Part shown: in pieces, positions 33,147 through 42,259 of the stretch
Numbering within the stretch: the stretch's first letter is position 1
Layout: the number at the start of each line of letters is the position of its first letter
NCBI RefSeq assembly: GCF_009827055.1
Contig: NZ_WUMK01000009.1
Coordinates: 62,001-126,000 of the forward strand
DNA from: Shinella kummerowiae
Lineage (GTDB): Bacteria; Pseudomonadota; Alphaproteobacteria; Rhizobiales; Rhizobiaceae
DNA length: 64,000 bases
Reading direction: 5' to 3'
Position numbers and translations under genes: made by a program
The notes under the pieces: model-generated
What the model was told of the DNA's origin: nothing
Database searches by the model: none
The model's input: the letters and a program-made list of their open reading frames with translations, nothing else

Positions 33147-33221
33147 TGGCTGGGGCGCCAGGATTCGAACCTGGGAATGCCGGTACCAAAAACCGGTGCC
33201 TTACCGCTTGGCGACGCCCCA
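33147..33221 (-). tRNA. tRNA-Gln(TTG)
   Basis: 75 nt with encoded CCA. Acceptor TGGGGCG pairs with CGCCCCA, the anticodon loop TTTTGGT gives anticodon TTG, and the T arm is CCAGG-TTCGAAT-CCTGG. Its 3' end is the attachment site of the island at lower coordinates. Confidence 0.97.
33148..33163. repeat. tRNA-proximal att repeat of the island
   Basis: GGCTGGGGCGCCAGGA inside the 3' part of tRNA-Gln, identical to 31313-31328. Confidence 0.8.
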
Positions 33222-33449
33222 ACACGGCGGGAGCCTGATAGCAAAGGGCGGGCGGGCGGACAATGGTTAAGTTCCGGTTTGTGCGATTATTCTCGCCAGG
33301 ACACGCTCGATTCATCGGCGACCGGCAGGCTTCGTGCTTGGCAGGCGGGCATGGCGAGGCTAGGGTCCGGCCGATAGATCGTACTTCCGGCGGCAGGTCA
33401 CCCGTTCAGCCGGGGTTGTGAGCCTGCCGTTCTTTCACGAGGAACCGCC

Positions 33450-33746
33450 ATGTCCAAGTTCCGCGCCCGCCCGCCGGCCGTGCCGACCATTCTCCTCGAC
33501 GATGCGGTGGTGCGCGTCACGCGCTGGGATTTTGAGCCGGGCGCCGATACCGGCCACCATGTGCATGGGCTCGGCTATGTGGTGGTGCCGATGACGGATT
33601 GCGACTTCCTGATCGAGGAGGAAACGGGCGAGCGGCGGGTGCACAGCAAGGCCGGCGCGGTCTATCGGCGCGAGGCCGGCGTGGCGCACAATGTCGTCAA
33701 TGGCGGCGACAGCCCGATGAGCTTCATCGAAATCGAATACAAGTGA
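33450..33746 (+). CDS. Small single-domain cupin
   Basis: 98 residues. The cupin pattern is visible: GADTGHHVHGLGYVVVPMTD (metal-binding His pair), then KAGAVYRREAGVAHNVVNG with the third His. GAGGA precedes the ATG. Its stop overlaps the GTG start of the MBL-fold gene, so the two act together. The substrate is unknown. Confidence 0.85.
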   Translation: MSKFRARPPAVPTILLDDAVVRVTRWDFEPGADTGHHVHGLGYVVVPMTDCDFLIEEETGERRVHSKAGAVYRREAGVAHNVVNGGDSPMSFIEIEYK

Positions 33747-34699
33747 AGACCGTGGCGACCTCCAAACAAGACGACAGCCGGGAACCCCCGCATTTCAATC
33801 TCGACTTCAAGCCCGCCTATGGCGAGGCGGTGCCGGTCGCGGCGCGCGTCCAGCGCATCACCGTCAACAATCCGAGCCCCTTCACCTTTCACGGCACGAA
33901 CAGCTACATCGTCGGTGACCGCTCGGTGGCGGTGATCGATCCCGGCCCGGAGGACGAGGCGCATTTCCAGGCGCTGATGGCCGCACTTGCCGGCCGCGAG
34001 GTGACGCATATCGCCGTCAGCCACACCCACCGCGACCATTCTCCCCTCGCCCGCCGGCTGAAAGCTGCGACCGGCGCGATTATCGTCGCGGAGGGGCCGC
34101 ACCGAGCCGCGCGGCCGCTGCATGCCGGCGAGAGCAACCCCTTCGCCGAGAGTTCGGATATCGACTTCGTGCCGGACATTGCGCTTGCCCATGGCGACAG
34201 GGTGGAGGGCGACGGCTGGGCGCTGACGGCGCTGCTGACGCCCGGCCATACCGCCAATCACGCCGCCTTCGCCCTCGACGGGCCGGACGGCATCGTCTTT
34301 TCCGCCGACCATGTCATGGCATGGGCGACCAGCATCGTCGCGCCGCCGGACGGCGCCATGGCGGACTATATGGCCTCGCTTGAGCGCCTGCTGGAGCGGG
34401 ACGACCGCCTCTACTTTCCCGGCCATGGCGGGCCGGTCACCGAGCCGGCGGCGTTCCTGCGCGGGCTGCGCACACACCGGCGCATGCGCGAGCGGGCGGT
34501 GCGCGAACGCATCCGCGCCGGAGACCGGCTGATCGCCGACATGGTGAAGATAATCTACCGCGAGACGGATCCCCGCCTGCATGGCGCGGCGGCCCTTTCG
34601 GTGCTGGCGCATCTGGAGGATCTGGTCGCGCGCGGCGAGGTGGTGACCGAGGGGCCGCCCTCGCTGACGGGACTGTATTTTCCCGCCCCCGGCCTCTGA
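33743..34699 (+). CDS. MBL-fold metallo-hydrolase (LACTB2-like)
   Basis: 318 residues from GTG at 33743 (GTGA overlap with the cupin stop; GTG at 33752 is an alternative). The zinc motif is SHTHRDHSP (HxHxDH), with TPGHTANH and SADHVM further on, and FPGHGGPV. A C-terminal winged-helix-like segment (LHGAAALSVLAHLEDLVARG) is typical of the LACTB2/beta-lactamase-like 2 group, which act as hydrolases or endoribonucleases. It converges on the DUF1499 gene with no gap. Confidence 0.88.
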   Translation: MKTVATSKQDDSREPPHFNLDFKPAYGEAVPVAARVQRITVNNPSPFTFHGTNSYIVGDRSVAVIDPGPEDEAHFQALMAALAGREVTHIAVSHTHRDHSPLARRLKAATGAIIVAEGPHRAARPLHAGESNPFAESSDIDFVPDIALAHGDRVEGDGWALTALLTPGHTANHAAFALDGPDGIVFSADHVMAWATSIVAPPDGAMADYMASLERLLERDDRLYFPGHGGPVTEPAAFLRGLRTHRRMRERAVRERIRAGDRLIADMVKIIYRETDPRLHGAAALSVLAHLEDLVARGEVVTEGPPSLTGLYFPAPGL

Positions 34700-35611
34700 T
34701 CAATCGCCGGCGATGCCGAGCAATTCAGCGTCGAGCGCCTTCAGATAACCTTCCACAAGGGACGCGCCGATGCCGAGATCGTGCGGCCCGTAGCGCGAGG
34801 CCGCGCGCATATCGACCAGAGACGTTTCCGCCTCTTCGCGCAGGCGGATGACCACATCGAAGCGGAAGCCGAACACCGGCGAGCGCCATTCGCCCTGCAG
34901 GAGAACGTCACCGGCACCCCCGACAGGCGGGATCAGTGGTGTCTCAAGCGGGCGGGCCTCGGGGATCGGCACGTCACCGAGCGCCTCGGCGCCCTGCGTT
35001 ACCTTCTTCGGGTCGATCACGAGGTCTTCGAGATCGGTGAGGATGTTGTCGAGCCCGCCCTCGGCGGTAACCGTGATGCCATAGGCCGTCGCGACCTTGC
35101 GCACGCCCTGGTAGACACGGTCGAGCGCTCCCTCGTAGCGCCGGCCGGAGAGGCCGGGATAGGCATCGAGCTGCACCTCGCGGTCCCGCGGCGTGACCGT
35201 GCCGAGACGCGGCAGCCAGTCCTGCGCGGCAGACGGCTCGGCAAGCCAAGGCGGCGGCGATACCGTATCGGTCGTCACGTCGTAAAGCGCCGGCTTGTAG
35301 AAATAGGCATAGGCCGCGGCCCCCGTCACTCCGAGCGGCAGCAGCGCAAACAGCAGCGCAGCAAGGGCGGCCTTGCCGCCGCGCGCGCCAACATGCCAGA
35401 GGCGGGCAAGCCCCGTCGTCGCCAGCAGCACGGCCACCCCGGCCATCGCCGCGGCAAACCCTGCCAGCGCAAGGAAATGCGGCGTCGTCAGTGGGCCGAA
35501 GCGGTGCGACAGCACGACGGCGATGAACAGCACGCAGGACAACAGCGCCAGGCGCCGCGCCCAATAGGCCGCATGCGAAACAGGCCGTTCATACTGGATC
35601 GTGATCGCCAT
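34700..35611 (-). CDS. DUF1499 family membrane protein
   Basis: 303 residues. Three N-terminal membrane helices (about 18-38, 47-68 and 85-107) precede a soluble domain of the DUF1499 type (YPGLSGRRYEGALDRVYQGV, then SPVFGFRFDVVIRLREE and SLVDMRAASRYGPHDLG). This SRPBCC-like domain is probably periplasmic. The role is unknown. It is transcribed alone. Confidence 0.85.
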   Translation of the reverse strand: MAITIQYERPVSHAAYWARRLALLSCVLFIAVVLSHRFGPLTTPHFLALAGFAAAMAGVAVLLATTGLARLWHVGARGGKAALAALLFALLPLGVTGAAAYAYFYKPALYDVTTDTVSPPPWLAEPSAAQDWLPRLGTVTPRDREVQLDAYPGLSGRRYEGALDRVYQGVRKVATAYGITVTAEGGLDNILTDLEDLVIDPKKVTQGAEALGDVPIPEARPLETPLIPPVGGAGDVLLQGEWRSPVFGFRFDVVIRLREEAETSLVDMRAASRYGPHDLGIGASLVEGYLKALDAELLGIAGD

Positions 35612-35722
35612 GGCCTCACCGGATGCGTCTGCCGTTTCCTTTCCCTAACGCAGGACGGCGGGTTTTTCCATGGGCGTTGCGTGCTCACCACTCGGCAGAA
35701 GCTCGTAGCGATGGCGAGACCA

Positions 35723-36049
35723 CTACGCTTTCCTCGGTCGGAGGAACGCCGAAACCAAGCAAGCGATAAGCGCCGGGCCGGCCACGAACAACATCTGGAA
35801 TACAAGGTAGGCGAAGTATATGTCACTACCGGTGGCAACCACGCCGACCAGCAGCAGCCCGCCAATGATCGCGAGGAAACCCATGCTCATCCGCCAGAGG
35901 AAATTTGACAACGCGTAGTCCGGAGGCGATTTCCCGAACCTGGCGTAAAGCAAAATCACAGTTGCCAACGGGAATCCGATCCACAGGGCGTATCGGACGA
36001 TATCCAGCGCACCGACCACAATGAAAAAGAGCGACGTGAACATCTCCAT
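35723..36049 (-). CDS. Small integral membrane protein
   Basis: 108 residues with three hydrophobic helices (about 5-35, 50-70, 75-100) and a basic end. No recognised family and no strong ribosome binding site; the length of clean hydrophobic coding sequence supports it. Separated from the DUF1499 gene by 111 bp. Confidence 0.55.
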   Translation of the reverse strand: MEMFTSLFFIVVGALDIVRYALWIGFPLATVILLYARFGKSPPDYALSNFLWRMSMGFLAIIGGLLLVGVVATGSDIYFAYLVFQMLFVAGPALIACLVSAFLRPRKA

Positions 36050-36326
36050 ATCGGCGTGGTCGCCCCTGGCCCCAATTTTTTCAAGTCACTTTCTACTAGT
36101 CGACATCTATCGGCGACAAAGGAGGGGCCGCGCAATGCCGTCTCATATGCAAAGGGGTTCTACCGTGATTGGAGCACTTATCGCGTAAACTCGCCTTTAA
36201 GCAGGTATCAACAGTTCAAGGCGAGGCGCGGTTCTTCGCCATTCGCGTTCCGCTTGTACTCGCAGGGCATAACGTCGAGATTGCCTTGGAAGCTATGGGA
36301 TACGTCTGCATAAAAGGAATTGACGA

Positions 36327-37025
36327 ATGCAATCTGAAAGCCCGCCGAACAGCTTCATCGTCACAGATCAAACGCTCGACAGAGAGGCGGCCTCGGCACT
36401 GGTTGCCCGCAAGATCCCGGTAACGCTGCAGCGTTGCAATCTCGACGGGGCCGATCTGTCGCGCCTGTCCTTCGCGGGGTGGAATTTCGATGCATGCCGG
36501 TTGTCGCGAGCGACATTCACCGGGGCGAAGCTGACCGAGACCCGGTGGTCGAGCTGCCACGGGCCTTTTGCCGATTTCACCGGGGCGGATCTGTCGGAGT
36601 CCGAAATCACGGGATGCGACTTCAACAATGGCGGTTTTCGCGGCGTGGCATTGACCTCCTCGTCTTTGAAGCGTTGCAAGCTGACCGGCGCAAATTTCGC
36701 GGAAGCCCGCACGCTTGGCTGCGACTTCGAGGAAATCATCTTCGCCGATGCACGCTTGCCGGGTTTTTCCTTCCGCAAGCTGCACCTGAAACAACTCGAC
36801 TTCAGCGGCGCCGATGTTTCCCGTTGTGATTTCCGCGAGGCCGTTTTCGAGGCTTGCAGCCTTCGTGAAGCGCATCTCGTCGACAGCCGGTTCGATGGCG
36901 CCGACCTGCGTGGTGCTGACCTCGGAGGCGTGCGCCTGAACAATGCCAAACAGTTCAAGGGCGCGGTCATTTCGCGGGCACAGGCGGCCGACTTGCTCTC
37001 CGAGCTTGGCTTGAAAGTTCTCTAG
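36327..37025 (+). CDS. Pentapeptide-repeat protein
   Basis: 232 residues, almost wholly A(D/N)Lxx-type pentapeptide repeats (CNLDGADLSRLSFAGWNFDA, ATFTGAKLTE, DFTGADLSES, ADLRGADLGG) forming a right-handed beta-helix. Cysteines often occupy the first position. Related proteins (Qnr, McbG) mimic DNA and protect gyrase; others have unknown roles. A gyrase-protecting role cannot be claimed from repeats alone. AAGGA precedes the ATG. Confidence 0.85.
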   Translation: MQSESPPNSFIVTDQTLDREAASALVARKIPVTLQRCNLDGADLSRLSFAGWNFDACRLSRATFTGAKLTETRWSSCHGPFADFTGADLSESEITGCDFNNGGFRGVALTSSSLKRCKLTGANFAEARTLGCDFEEIIFADARLPGFSFRKLHLKQLDFSGADVSRCDFREAVFEACSLREAHLVDSRFDGADLRGADLGGVRLNNAKQFKGAVISRAQAADLLSELGLKVL

Positions 37026-37198
37026 TCAAAAGGGCGGGCGTCGAAAAAAGTCGATATGGTATGAGACGCCGCCCTCAGATCAAATCATGGTGAACGGCTC
37101 CGTTTCTCCAGTCTTCGGCACGAAATTGCTTGCGTGCCGCAAATTTGCCACGCTCGTTAACGAACGTTCACCAACGGGGGTTGAGTAAGGAGAATACG

Positions 37199-37579
37199 AT
37201 GTTGCCGACGCAGACGGTCGATGAGACACCTGCCGCCATTTCGGCTGGCGAACCCGCTCTTCCCCTAGAGCTTCTGGAACTCGAACTCTCGCTCGACGGC
37301 TTTTCCGGCGACGATGCCGATTTTGCCGAGGCCGTGAGAACGGCCGCCGCGCAGGTTGGCGGCGATTTCCTGTTCGACCTGCCGGCCTCGGGCCTCGCAG
37401 ATGACTGCCGGCGCATCGCGGCGCTGCGCGTGCCGAAGGGCGACGACGGTGCGCTTGCCGTGGTTTTTGCACTGCTCGATGCGGAGGGCGCGTCCATCCG
37501 GGTGGAAAATCCGGAAGAGAAGACAAAGGACCTGACGCGTTTCGCGGACGCGTTCATCGACGTTCTGCAGCGCATCTGA
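37199..37579 (+). CDS. Protein of unknown function, acidic
   Basis: 126 residues from ATG at 37199 with AAGGAG upstream. Acidic, with alternating strands and helices (LELLELELSLDGFSGDDADF, DLPASGLADDCRRIAAL, ALAVVFALLDAEGASIRVEN). No signal peptide or membrane helix. Not recognised. A lipoprotein gene follows 61 bp downstream. Confidence 0.65.
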   Translation: MLPTQTVDETPAAISAGEPALPLELLELELSLDGFSGDDADFAEAVRTAAAQVGGDFLFDLPASGLADDCRRIAALRVPKGDDGALAVVFALLDAEGASIRVENPEEKTKDLTRFADAFIDVLQRI

Positions 37580-37640
37580 GCACTTGCGGCGCGGCGCGGA
37601 CAGGCCTATCCAAGGCACGCAACAGTTTGCCGGAGTTCGC

Positions 37641-37898
37641 ATGTCCAAGATGCTGATTCGCCTCGCCATCCTCGCCACCACCGCTCTCCTTCTCGCTGGC
37701 TGCCAGACGGCGGCGGAAGTGCGTGCCAACGACGAGAACAAGTGCCGCTCCTACGGTTTTCGCGCGGGCACGGATGCGTTTGCCGAATGCCTGCAGCGCA
37801 TCGATCTCGACCGTCGCGCGGATTTCCGCGCAACCCGGGTGAACGATCCCTTCTGGGGTGGGCCAACCTACATCTACGTTCGCGACCGACGCCGCTGA
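37641..37898 (+). CDS. Small lipoprotein
   Basis: 85 residues from ATG at 37641. The leader MSKMLIRLAILATTALLLAGC ends in a lipobox. The mature protein has CRSYGFRAGTDAFAECLQRI with two further cysteines, a pattern common in small rhizobial lipoproteins, and a basic, tyrosine-containing end. The function is unknown. It converges on ppdK. Confidence 0.8.
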   Translation: MSKMLIRLAILATTALLLAGCQTAAEVRANDENKCRSYGFRAGTDAFAECLQRIDLDRRADFRATRVNDPFWGGPTYIYVRDRRR

Positions 37899-37954
37899 GC
37901 GCGGCGCCTATCTTCCAGTAGGCCTGGGCGCCGCCAAACGCGACGCCTGATTCC

Positions 37955-40624
37955 CTATGCCTTGACGCCCTTGAAAGCCGCCTGAGCCGCGGCGAGCCGC
38001 GCGATCGGCACGCGGAAGGGTGAACACGACACGTAGTCGAGCCCCGCCTCTTCGCAGAAATGGATCGAGGCCGGGTCACCACCATGCTCGCCGCAGATAC
38101 CGAGCTTCAGGTCGTCGCGCGTGCGCCGGCCGCGTTCGGCAGCGATGCGGATGAGTTCTCCCACCCCGTCGAAATCGAGCTGGACGAACGGGTCCTGCTC
38201 GACGATGCCCTTCTGGATATAGGTCGACAGGAAGGCGGAGGCATCGTCACGCGAGATGCCGAAGGTCGTCTGCGTCAGGTCGTTGGTGCCGAAGGAGAAG
38301 AATTCCGCCGATTCGGCAATGACATGGGCGCGAAGCGCCGCACGCGGCAGTTCGATCATCGTGCCGACGAGATAGTCGATGGGAACACCGCTTTCGGCGA
38401 TGACCGCCTTTGCGACATCCTCGATGCGGGCCTTCACATAATCCAGCTCGGCCTTCAGGCCGACGAGCGGCACCATGATTTCCGGCACGACGGCAGCCCC
38501 CGTCGCGCGTGCGGCTTCCGCCGCCGCCTCGAAGATGGCCCGGGCCTGCATTTCGGCGATTTCCGGATAGGAGATCGCCAGGCGGCAGCCGCGATGGCCA
38601 AGCATCGGGTTGAACTCGTGCAGCGTATCGACACGCAGGCGCAGCACCGCCTCGTCGATCGACAAAGCGGTCGCCACTTCGGCGATCTCCTCGTCCGTCT
38701 TCGGCAGGAATTCGTGCAGCGGCGGGTCGAGCAGGCGGATGGTCACCGGCAGGCCATGCATGATCTCGAACAATTCGACGAAATCCGAGCGCTGCATGGG
38801 CAGCAGCTTTGCCAGCGATGCGCGGCGGCCGGCCTCATCCTCGGCAAGGATCATCTCGCGCATCACATTGATGCGGCTGCCCTCGAAGAACATGTGTTCC
38901 GTGCGGCAGAGGCCGATGCCTTCCGCGCCGAAGGAGCGGGCCGCGCGGGCATCCGCCGGCGTTTCGGCATTGGTGCGCACCTTCATGCGTCGCGTGCGAT
39001 CGGCCCATTCCATGATGCGGCCGAAATCGCCCGAAAGCTCCGGCTGGAGCATGGGGATCTCGCCCTTCAGCACCTGGCCGGACGACCCGTCGATGGTGAT
39101 GATCTCGCCACGCTTCAGCGTCACACCCTGGGCGACGAGCAGTTCGTTGCGCAGGTCAACGCGCAGCGTGCCGGCGCCGGAGACGCAGGGCGTGCCCATG
39201 CCGCGGGCGACGACCGCCGCATGGCTGGTCATGCCGCCGCGGGTGGTCAGGATACCCTCGGCGGCGTGCATGCCGTGAATGTCTTCCGGGCTCGTCTCGA
39301 TGCGCACGAGGATGACCTTGCGGCCCTCTTCCTGCGCCTGCACGGCATCTTCAGAGGTGAAGACGATCGCGCCCGTCGCGGCCCCCGGCGAGGCCGGCAG
39401 GCCGGAGCCGATGACGTCCCGGCGCGCACGCGGATCGATGGTGGGATGCAGCAGCTGGTCGAGCGAGGCGGGATCGATGCGCGCAACGGCCTCGCCTTCG
39501 CTGATCAGCCCTTCCGTCGCCATGTCGACGGCGGCCTTCAGCGCCGCCTTGGCGGTGCGTTTGCCCGAGCGGGTCTGGAGCATCCAGAGTTTTCCCCGCT
39601 CGATGGTGAATTCGAGGTCCTGCATGTCGCGGTAATGCCGCTCCAGCCGGTCGCAGATGGCTCGGAATTCGGCGAAGGCCTCCGGCATCAGCTTTTCCAG
39701 CGACGGCCGGTCGGAGCCCGACGCGATGCGCGCCTCTTCCGTGATGTTCTGCGGCGTGCGGATGCCGGCAACGACATCCTCGCCCTGCGCATTGACGAGG
39801 AACTCGCCGTAGAGCTTGTTCTCCCCCGTCGAGGGATTGCGCGTGAAGGCAACGCCGGTGGCCGACGAATTGCCGAGATTGCCGAAGACCATGGCCTGCA
39901 CGTTGACCGCCGTGCCCCAGACAGCCGGAATATTGTGCAATGTCCGGTAGGTGATGGCGCGGGCATTCATCCAGCTTGCGAAAACGGCGCCGATGGCACC
40001 CCAGAGCTGGACTTCCGGATCCTGCGGGAACTCCTCGCCCAGTTCTTCCCGGATCGCGTCCTTGTAGCGAGCAATGACATGCTGCCACTCGACGGCGGAA
40101 AGCTCGGTATCCTGCTCGTGGCCGAGCCGCCCCTTCTCGTCCTCCAGAATTTCCTCGAAGGCCTCGTGGTCGAGGCCCATGACGACATCGCCATACATCT
40201 GGATGAAGCGGCGGTAGCTGTCCCAGGCAAAACGCGCGTCACCCGCATCGTGGCCAAGCGCCTGCACCGTGCGATCATTGAGGCCGAGGTTGAGCACCGT
40301 GTCCATCATGCCCGGCATGGAGGCGCGCGCGCCCGAACGCACGGAGAGCAGCAGCGGCTTCGTCGTATCGCCGAAGACGCGCCCGGTGATCGCCTCCATG
40401 TGGCGGATACCGGCGCGGACCTGATCCTTCAGGCCTTCCGGCAGCATGCGGCCATTGTCGTAATAGTGGTTACAGGCGGAGGTAACGATGGTGAGGCCGG
40501 GCGGCACCGGCAGGCCGAGATTGCACATCTCGGCAAGGTTTGCGCCCTTGCCGCCGAGCAGATTGCGATCGCCCGCACTCCCCTCGGCACGACCATCCCC
40601 AAAGGTGTAGACCCACTTCTCCAT
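37955..40624 (-). CDS. ppdK: Pyruvate, phosphate dikinase
   Basis: 889 residues, the full family length. The N-terminal ATP-grasp domain begins VYTFGDGRAEGSAGDRNLLG. The swivelling phosphohistidine domain carries GGMTSHAAVVARGMG with the catalytic His at about 460. The C-terminal TIM barrel shows GIGLCRTEHMFF and SFGTNDLTQTTFG, and the catalytic cysteine lies in GICGEHGG. The enzyme interconverts pyruvate, ATP and phosphate with PEP, AMP and pyrophosphate, and links glycolysis with gluconeogenesis. A long antisense frame over it is a shadow. It is monocistronic. Confidence 0.97.
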   Translation of the reverse strand: MEKWVYTFGDGRAEGSAGDRNLLGGKGANLAEMCNLGLPVPPGLTIVTSACNHYYDNGRMLPEGLKDQVRAGIRHMEAITGRVFGDTTKPLLLSVRSGARASMPGMMDTVLNLGLNDRTVQALGHDAGDARFAWDSYRRFIQMYGDVVMGLDHEAFEEILEDEKGRLGHEQDTELSAVEWQHVIARYKDAIREELGEEFPQDPEVQLWGAIGAVFASWMNARAITYRTLHNIPAVWGTAVNVQAMVFGNLGNSSATGVAFTRNPSTGENKLYGEFLVNAQGEDVVAGIRTPQNITEEARIASGSDRPSLEKLMPEAFAEFRAICDRLERHYRDMQDLEFTIERGKLWMLQTRSGKRTAKAALKAAVDMATEGLISEGEAVARIDPASLDQLLHPTIDPRARRDVIGSGLPASPGAATGAIVFTSEDAVQAQEEGRKVILVRIETSPEDIHGMHAAEGILTTRGGMTSHAAVVARGMGTPCVSGAGTLRVDLRNELLVAQGVTLKRGEIITIDGSSGQVLKGEIPMLQPELSGDFGRIMEWADRTRRMKVRTNAETPADARAARSFGAEGIGLCRTEHMFFEGSRINVMREMILAEDEAGRRASLAKLLPMQRSDFVELFEIMHGLPVTIRLLDPPLHEFLPKTDEEIAEVATALSIDEAVLRLRVDTLHEFNPMLGHRGCRLAISYPEIAEMQARAIFEAAAEAARATGAAVVPEIMVPLVGLKAELDYVKARIEDVAKAVIAESGVPIDYLVGTMIELPRAALRAHVIAESAEFFSFGTNDLTQTTFGISRDDASAFLSTYIQKGIVEQDPFVQLDFDGVGELIRIAAERGRRTRDDLKLGICGEHGGDPASIHFCEEAGLDYVSCSPFRVPIARLAAAQAAFKGVKA

Positions 40625-40803
40625 CGACGCCTCCCCAAATGCGTTTTCTCAATCTACATGAACAGCATGTCTTTGAAAACGCGACATGATGAGTTTTTTG
40701 CTGCATTGCATCAAAATTACGACGGCGACGCAAAATTATAAAAACCAAATATAAAGCCGCGCTCCGGCAGGAACACGGCTTGTCTCTCTGGCAACACCGG
40801 GGC

Positions 40804-40950
40804 TCAGTTTCCCTCGATGGAAAGCCCCTGGTCATTGAGCTTGATCTCGACGCCATCCGGCTGTTTTTCCTCCTGGTAGGCATAGTAGGAAAATCCGGCC
40901 ACCACGACGATGAGTGCGCCGATGATCATGTAAAGTGCATTTCTATCCAC
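40804..40950 (-). CDS. 48-residue single-pass membrane protein
   Basis: GTG start at 40950; a later ATG at codon 8 is possible. One membrane helix (YMIIGALIVVVAGFSYYAYQ) is followed by a polar tail EEKQPDGVEIKLNDQGLSIE. The pattern of one helix plus a short beta-like tail is typical of small conserved rhizobial inner-membrane proteins. It lies upstream of ppdK on the same strand, separated by about 180 bp. Function unknown. Confidence 0.6.
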   Translation of the reverse strand: MDRNALYMIIGALIVVVAGFSYYAYQEEKQPDGVEIKLNDQGLSIEGN

Positions 40951-41331
40951 GTTTCGTCCCCAGTTGTATCAGGCACCTGCAAGGCGCAGGTGCCTGTCAA
41001 TGCACAAGGCGGGACTTTGTTCCGCGAGAATGGCGTGAAACCAGTCTGCGCATCGCCCGGGCCTCACAAAAAACATCGCGGCGAACATCACGAACACCTT
41101 GTGCAAGCCAAGGTGGAAATGGTACTTTTCAATCACCATAATCGAGCATGCAAAACAATAGAGACCACCTGGACGAGGAAATGTCATTTCCTGCCCGGAG
41201 GGGTGAAGCTCTGCGTTCTTCCGAAGCAAAACACCGCGTGGCGCGCGTAATTCCGGCCTCATGGTGAGCATGCCGCTGCGATACTTATCGATGAAAATGG
41301 AGCAATCCTACTAAAACAGAGGGAGAGGATC
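40951..41331. other. 381-bp divergent intergenic region
   Basis: Lies between the small membrane protein gene and the amidase gene. A 100-codon open frame on the minus strand (40969-41271) has no ribosome binding site and no family pattern, so I do not call it. The region must hold both promoters. Confidence 0.45.
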
Positions 41332-42099
41332 ATGCCGACAAGTATCCCCAGTTCATGGATGCCGGATGCCGCCATGAAACGTGTCCATGTACACTGGACC
41401 GCTGGCGCTCACACGGCCAATAGCACGGACAAGAACTCCTACCATATTCTTGTCGAGGGCGATGGAAACCTCGTCCGGGGTGACAAATCGATTGCCGCGA
41501 ATGCTGCGGGCTCGGGAATGACACCCGCCTCCCACACGAAGAACGCCAATACGGGAGCAATCGGCATATCGATGTGCTCGATGACCGGCGCGCAAGAGAG
41601 TCCATTTTCCAGCGGGAGCCATCCGCTCCAGGAAGTACAGTGGGACACCATGATCAAAGCGGTTGCCCAATTGGCGAAGCGCTACGACATCCCTGTAACC
41701 AGACAAACCATACTGACCCATGCCGAGGTTCAGCCAAATCTCGGCATATTGCAGAATGGCAAGTGGGATATAACCCGTCTGTCTTTTACGAATTCATTCG
41801 TCGGTCACCGCCCCATTGGCGATGAGATGCGTCGCCGGATTGCCATCGAACTCGACGGCCTGAACCCTTCGATGGGTGGCGGCCTGTCATCCGATCTCAA
41901 GCTTCCCCGTTTTCGCGTGAAGGGCGTGGCTCCTTCCACATTGAATTTCAGGTCGAGCCCCGGCGGAGACAAGGTTGGGGAACTGCCGGAGAACACTCTG
42001 GTCGAGCGTATCGCGATGCAGCAGGCCTGGTGGCAGGTTCGAACGCCGAAGGGCCATGTCGGATGGGTTTCGTCGGACTTCCTTGTCGCGGTAGCTTGA
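41332..42099 (+). CDS. N-acetylmuramoyl-L-alanine amidase (Amidase_2) with SH3b domain
   Basis: 255 residues. The zinc ligands of the amidase-2 fold are visible in VHVHWTAGAH, LTHAEVQ and KWDITRL. A C-terminal bacterial SH3 domain follows (about 190-255: STLNFRSSPGGDKVGELPEN, then WWQVRTPKGHVGWV). No signal peptide, so export would need another route; the layout is that of a phage-type lysin or an effector. No other phage genes are near. GGGAGAGG precedes the ATG. Confidence 0.82.
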   Translation: MPTSIPSSWMPDAAMKRVHVHWTAGAHTANSTDKNSYHILVEGDGNLVRGDKSIAANAAGSGMTPASHTKNANTGAIGISMCSMTGAQESPFSSGSHPLQEVQWDTMIKAVAQLAKRYDIPVTRQTILTHAEVQPNLGILQNGKWDITRLSFTNSFVGHRPIGDEMRRRIAIELDGLNPSMGGGLSSDLKLPRFRVKGVAPSTLNFRSSPGGDKVGELPENTLVERIAMQQAWWQVRTPKGHVGWVSSDFLVAVA

Positions 42100-42259
42100 A
42101 GTCTAACCGGTAGGGATCACACGCGACGCGCACCAGGCGCGGCGCGGATGCCATGTGCGTGCTTCGGAATGGTCGAGAGTGTGTTCCCAAACCCGGCAGG
42201 ATGACCTTTGAATCCGGCGACAGGGGGCTGTTTGACGATGCCGTCCGGGCCGGACTGGC

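Larger units (their letters stand above)
31313..33163. mobile_element. 1.85-kb mini genomic island in tRNA-Gln
   Basis: Bounded by exact 16-bp direct repeats (31313-31328 and 33148-33163), the second being the 3' end of tRNA-Gln(TTG). Inside are an integrase fragment, a DUF4145 gene and an Abi-alpha gene, all visibly more AT-rich than the flanks. The layout is that of an integrated element that has lost most of its integrase. The island can no longer move by itself. Confidence 0.8.

Noticed and set aside
36056-36313. Short plus-strand frame upstream of the pentapeptide gene
   Set aside because: No ribosome binding site or recognisable protein features; treated as non-coding.
38060-40741. Open frame of about 890 codons opposite ppdK
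   Set aside because: A codon-bias shadow of ppdK; composition is low-complexity Arg/Asp/His-rich and no domain is visible.
40969-41271. 100-codon minus-strand frame in the intergenic region before the amidase
   Set aside because: No ribosome binding site, no family pattern, and it overlaps the divergent promoter region.
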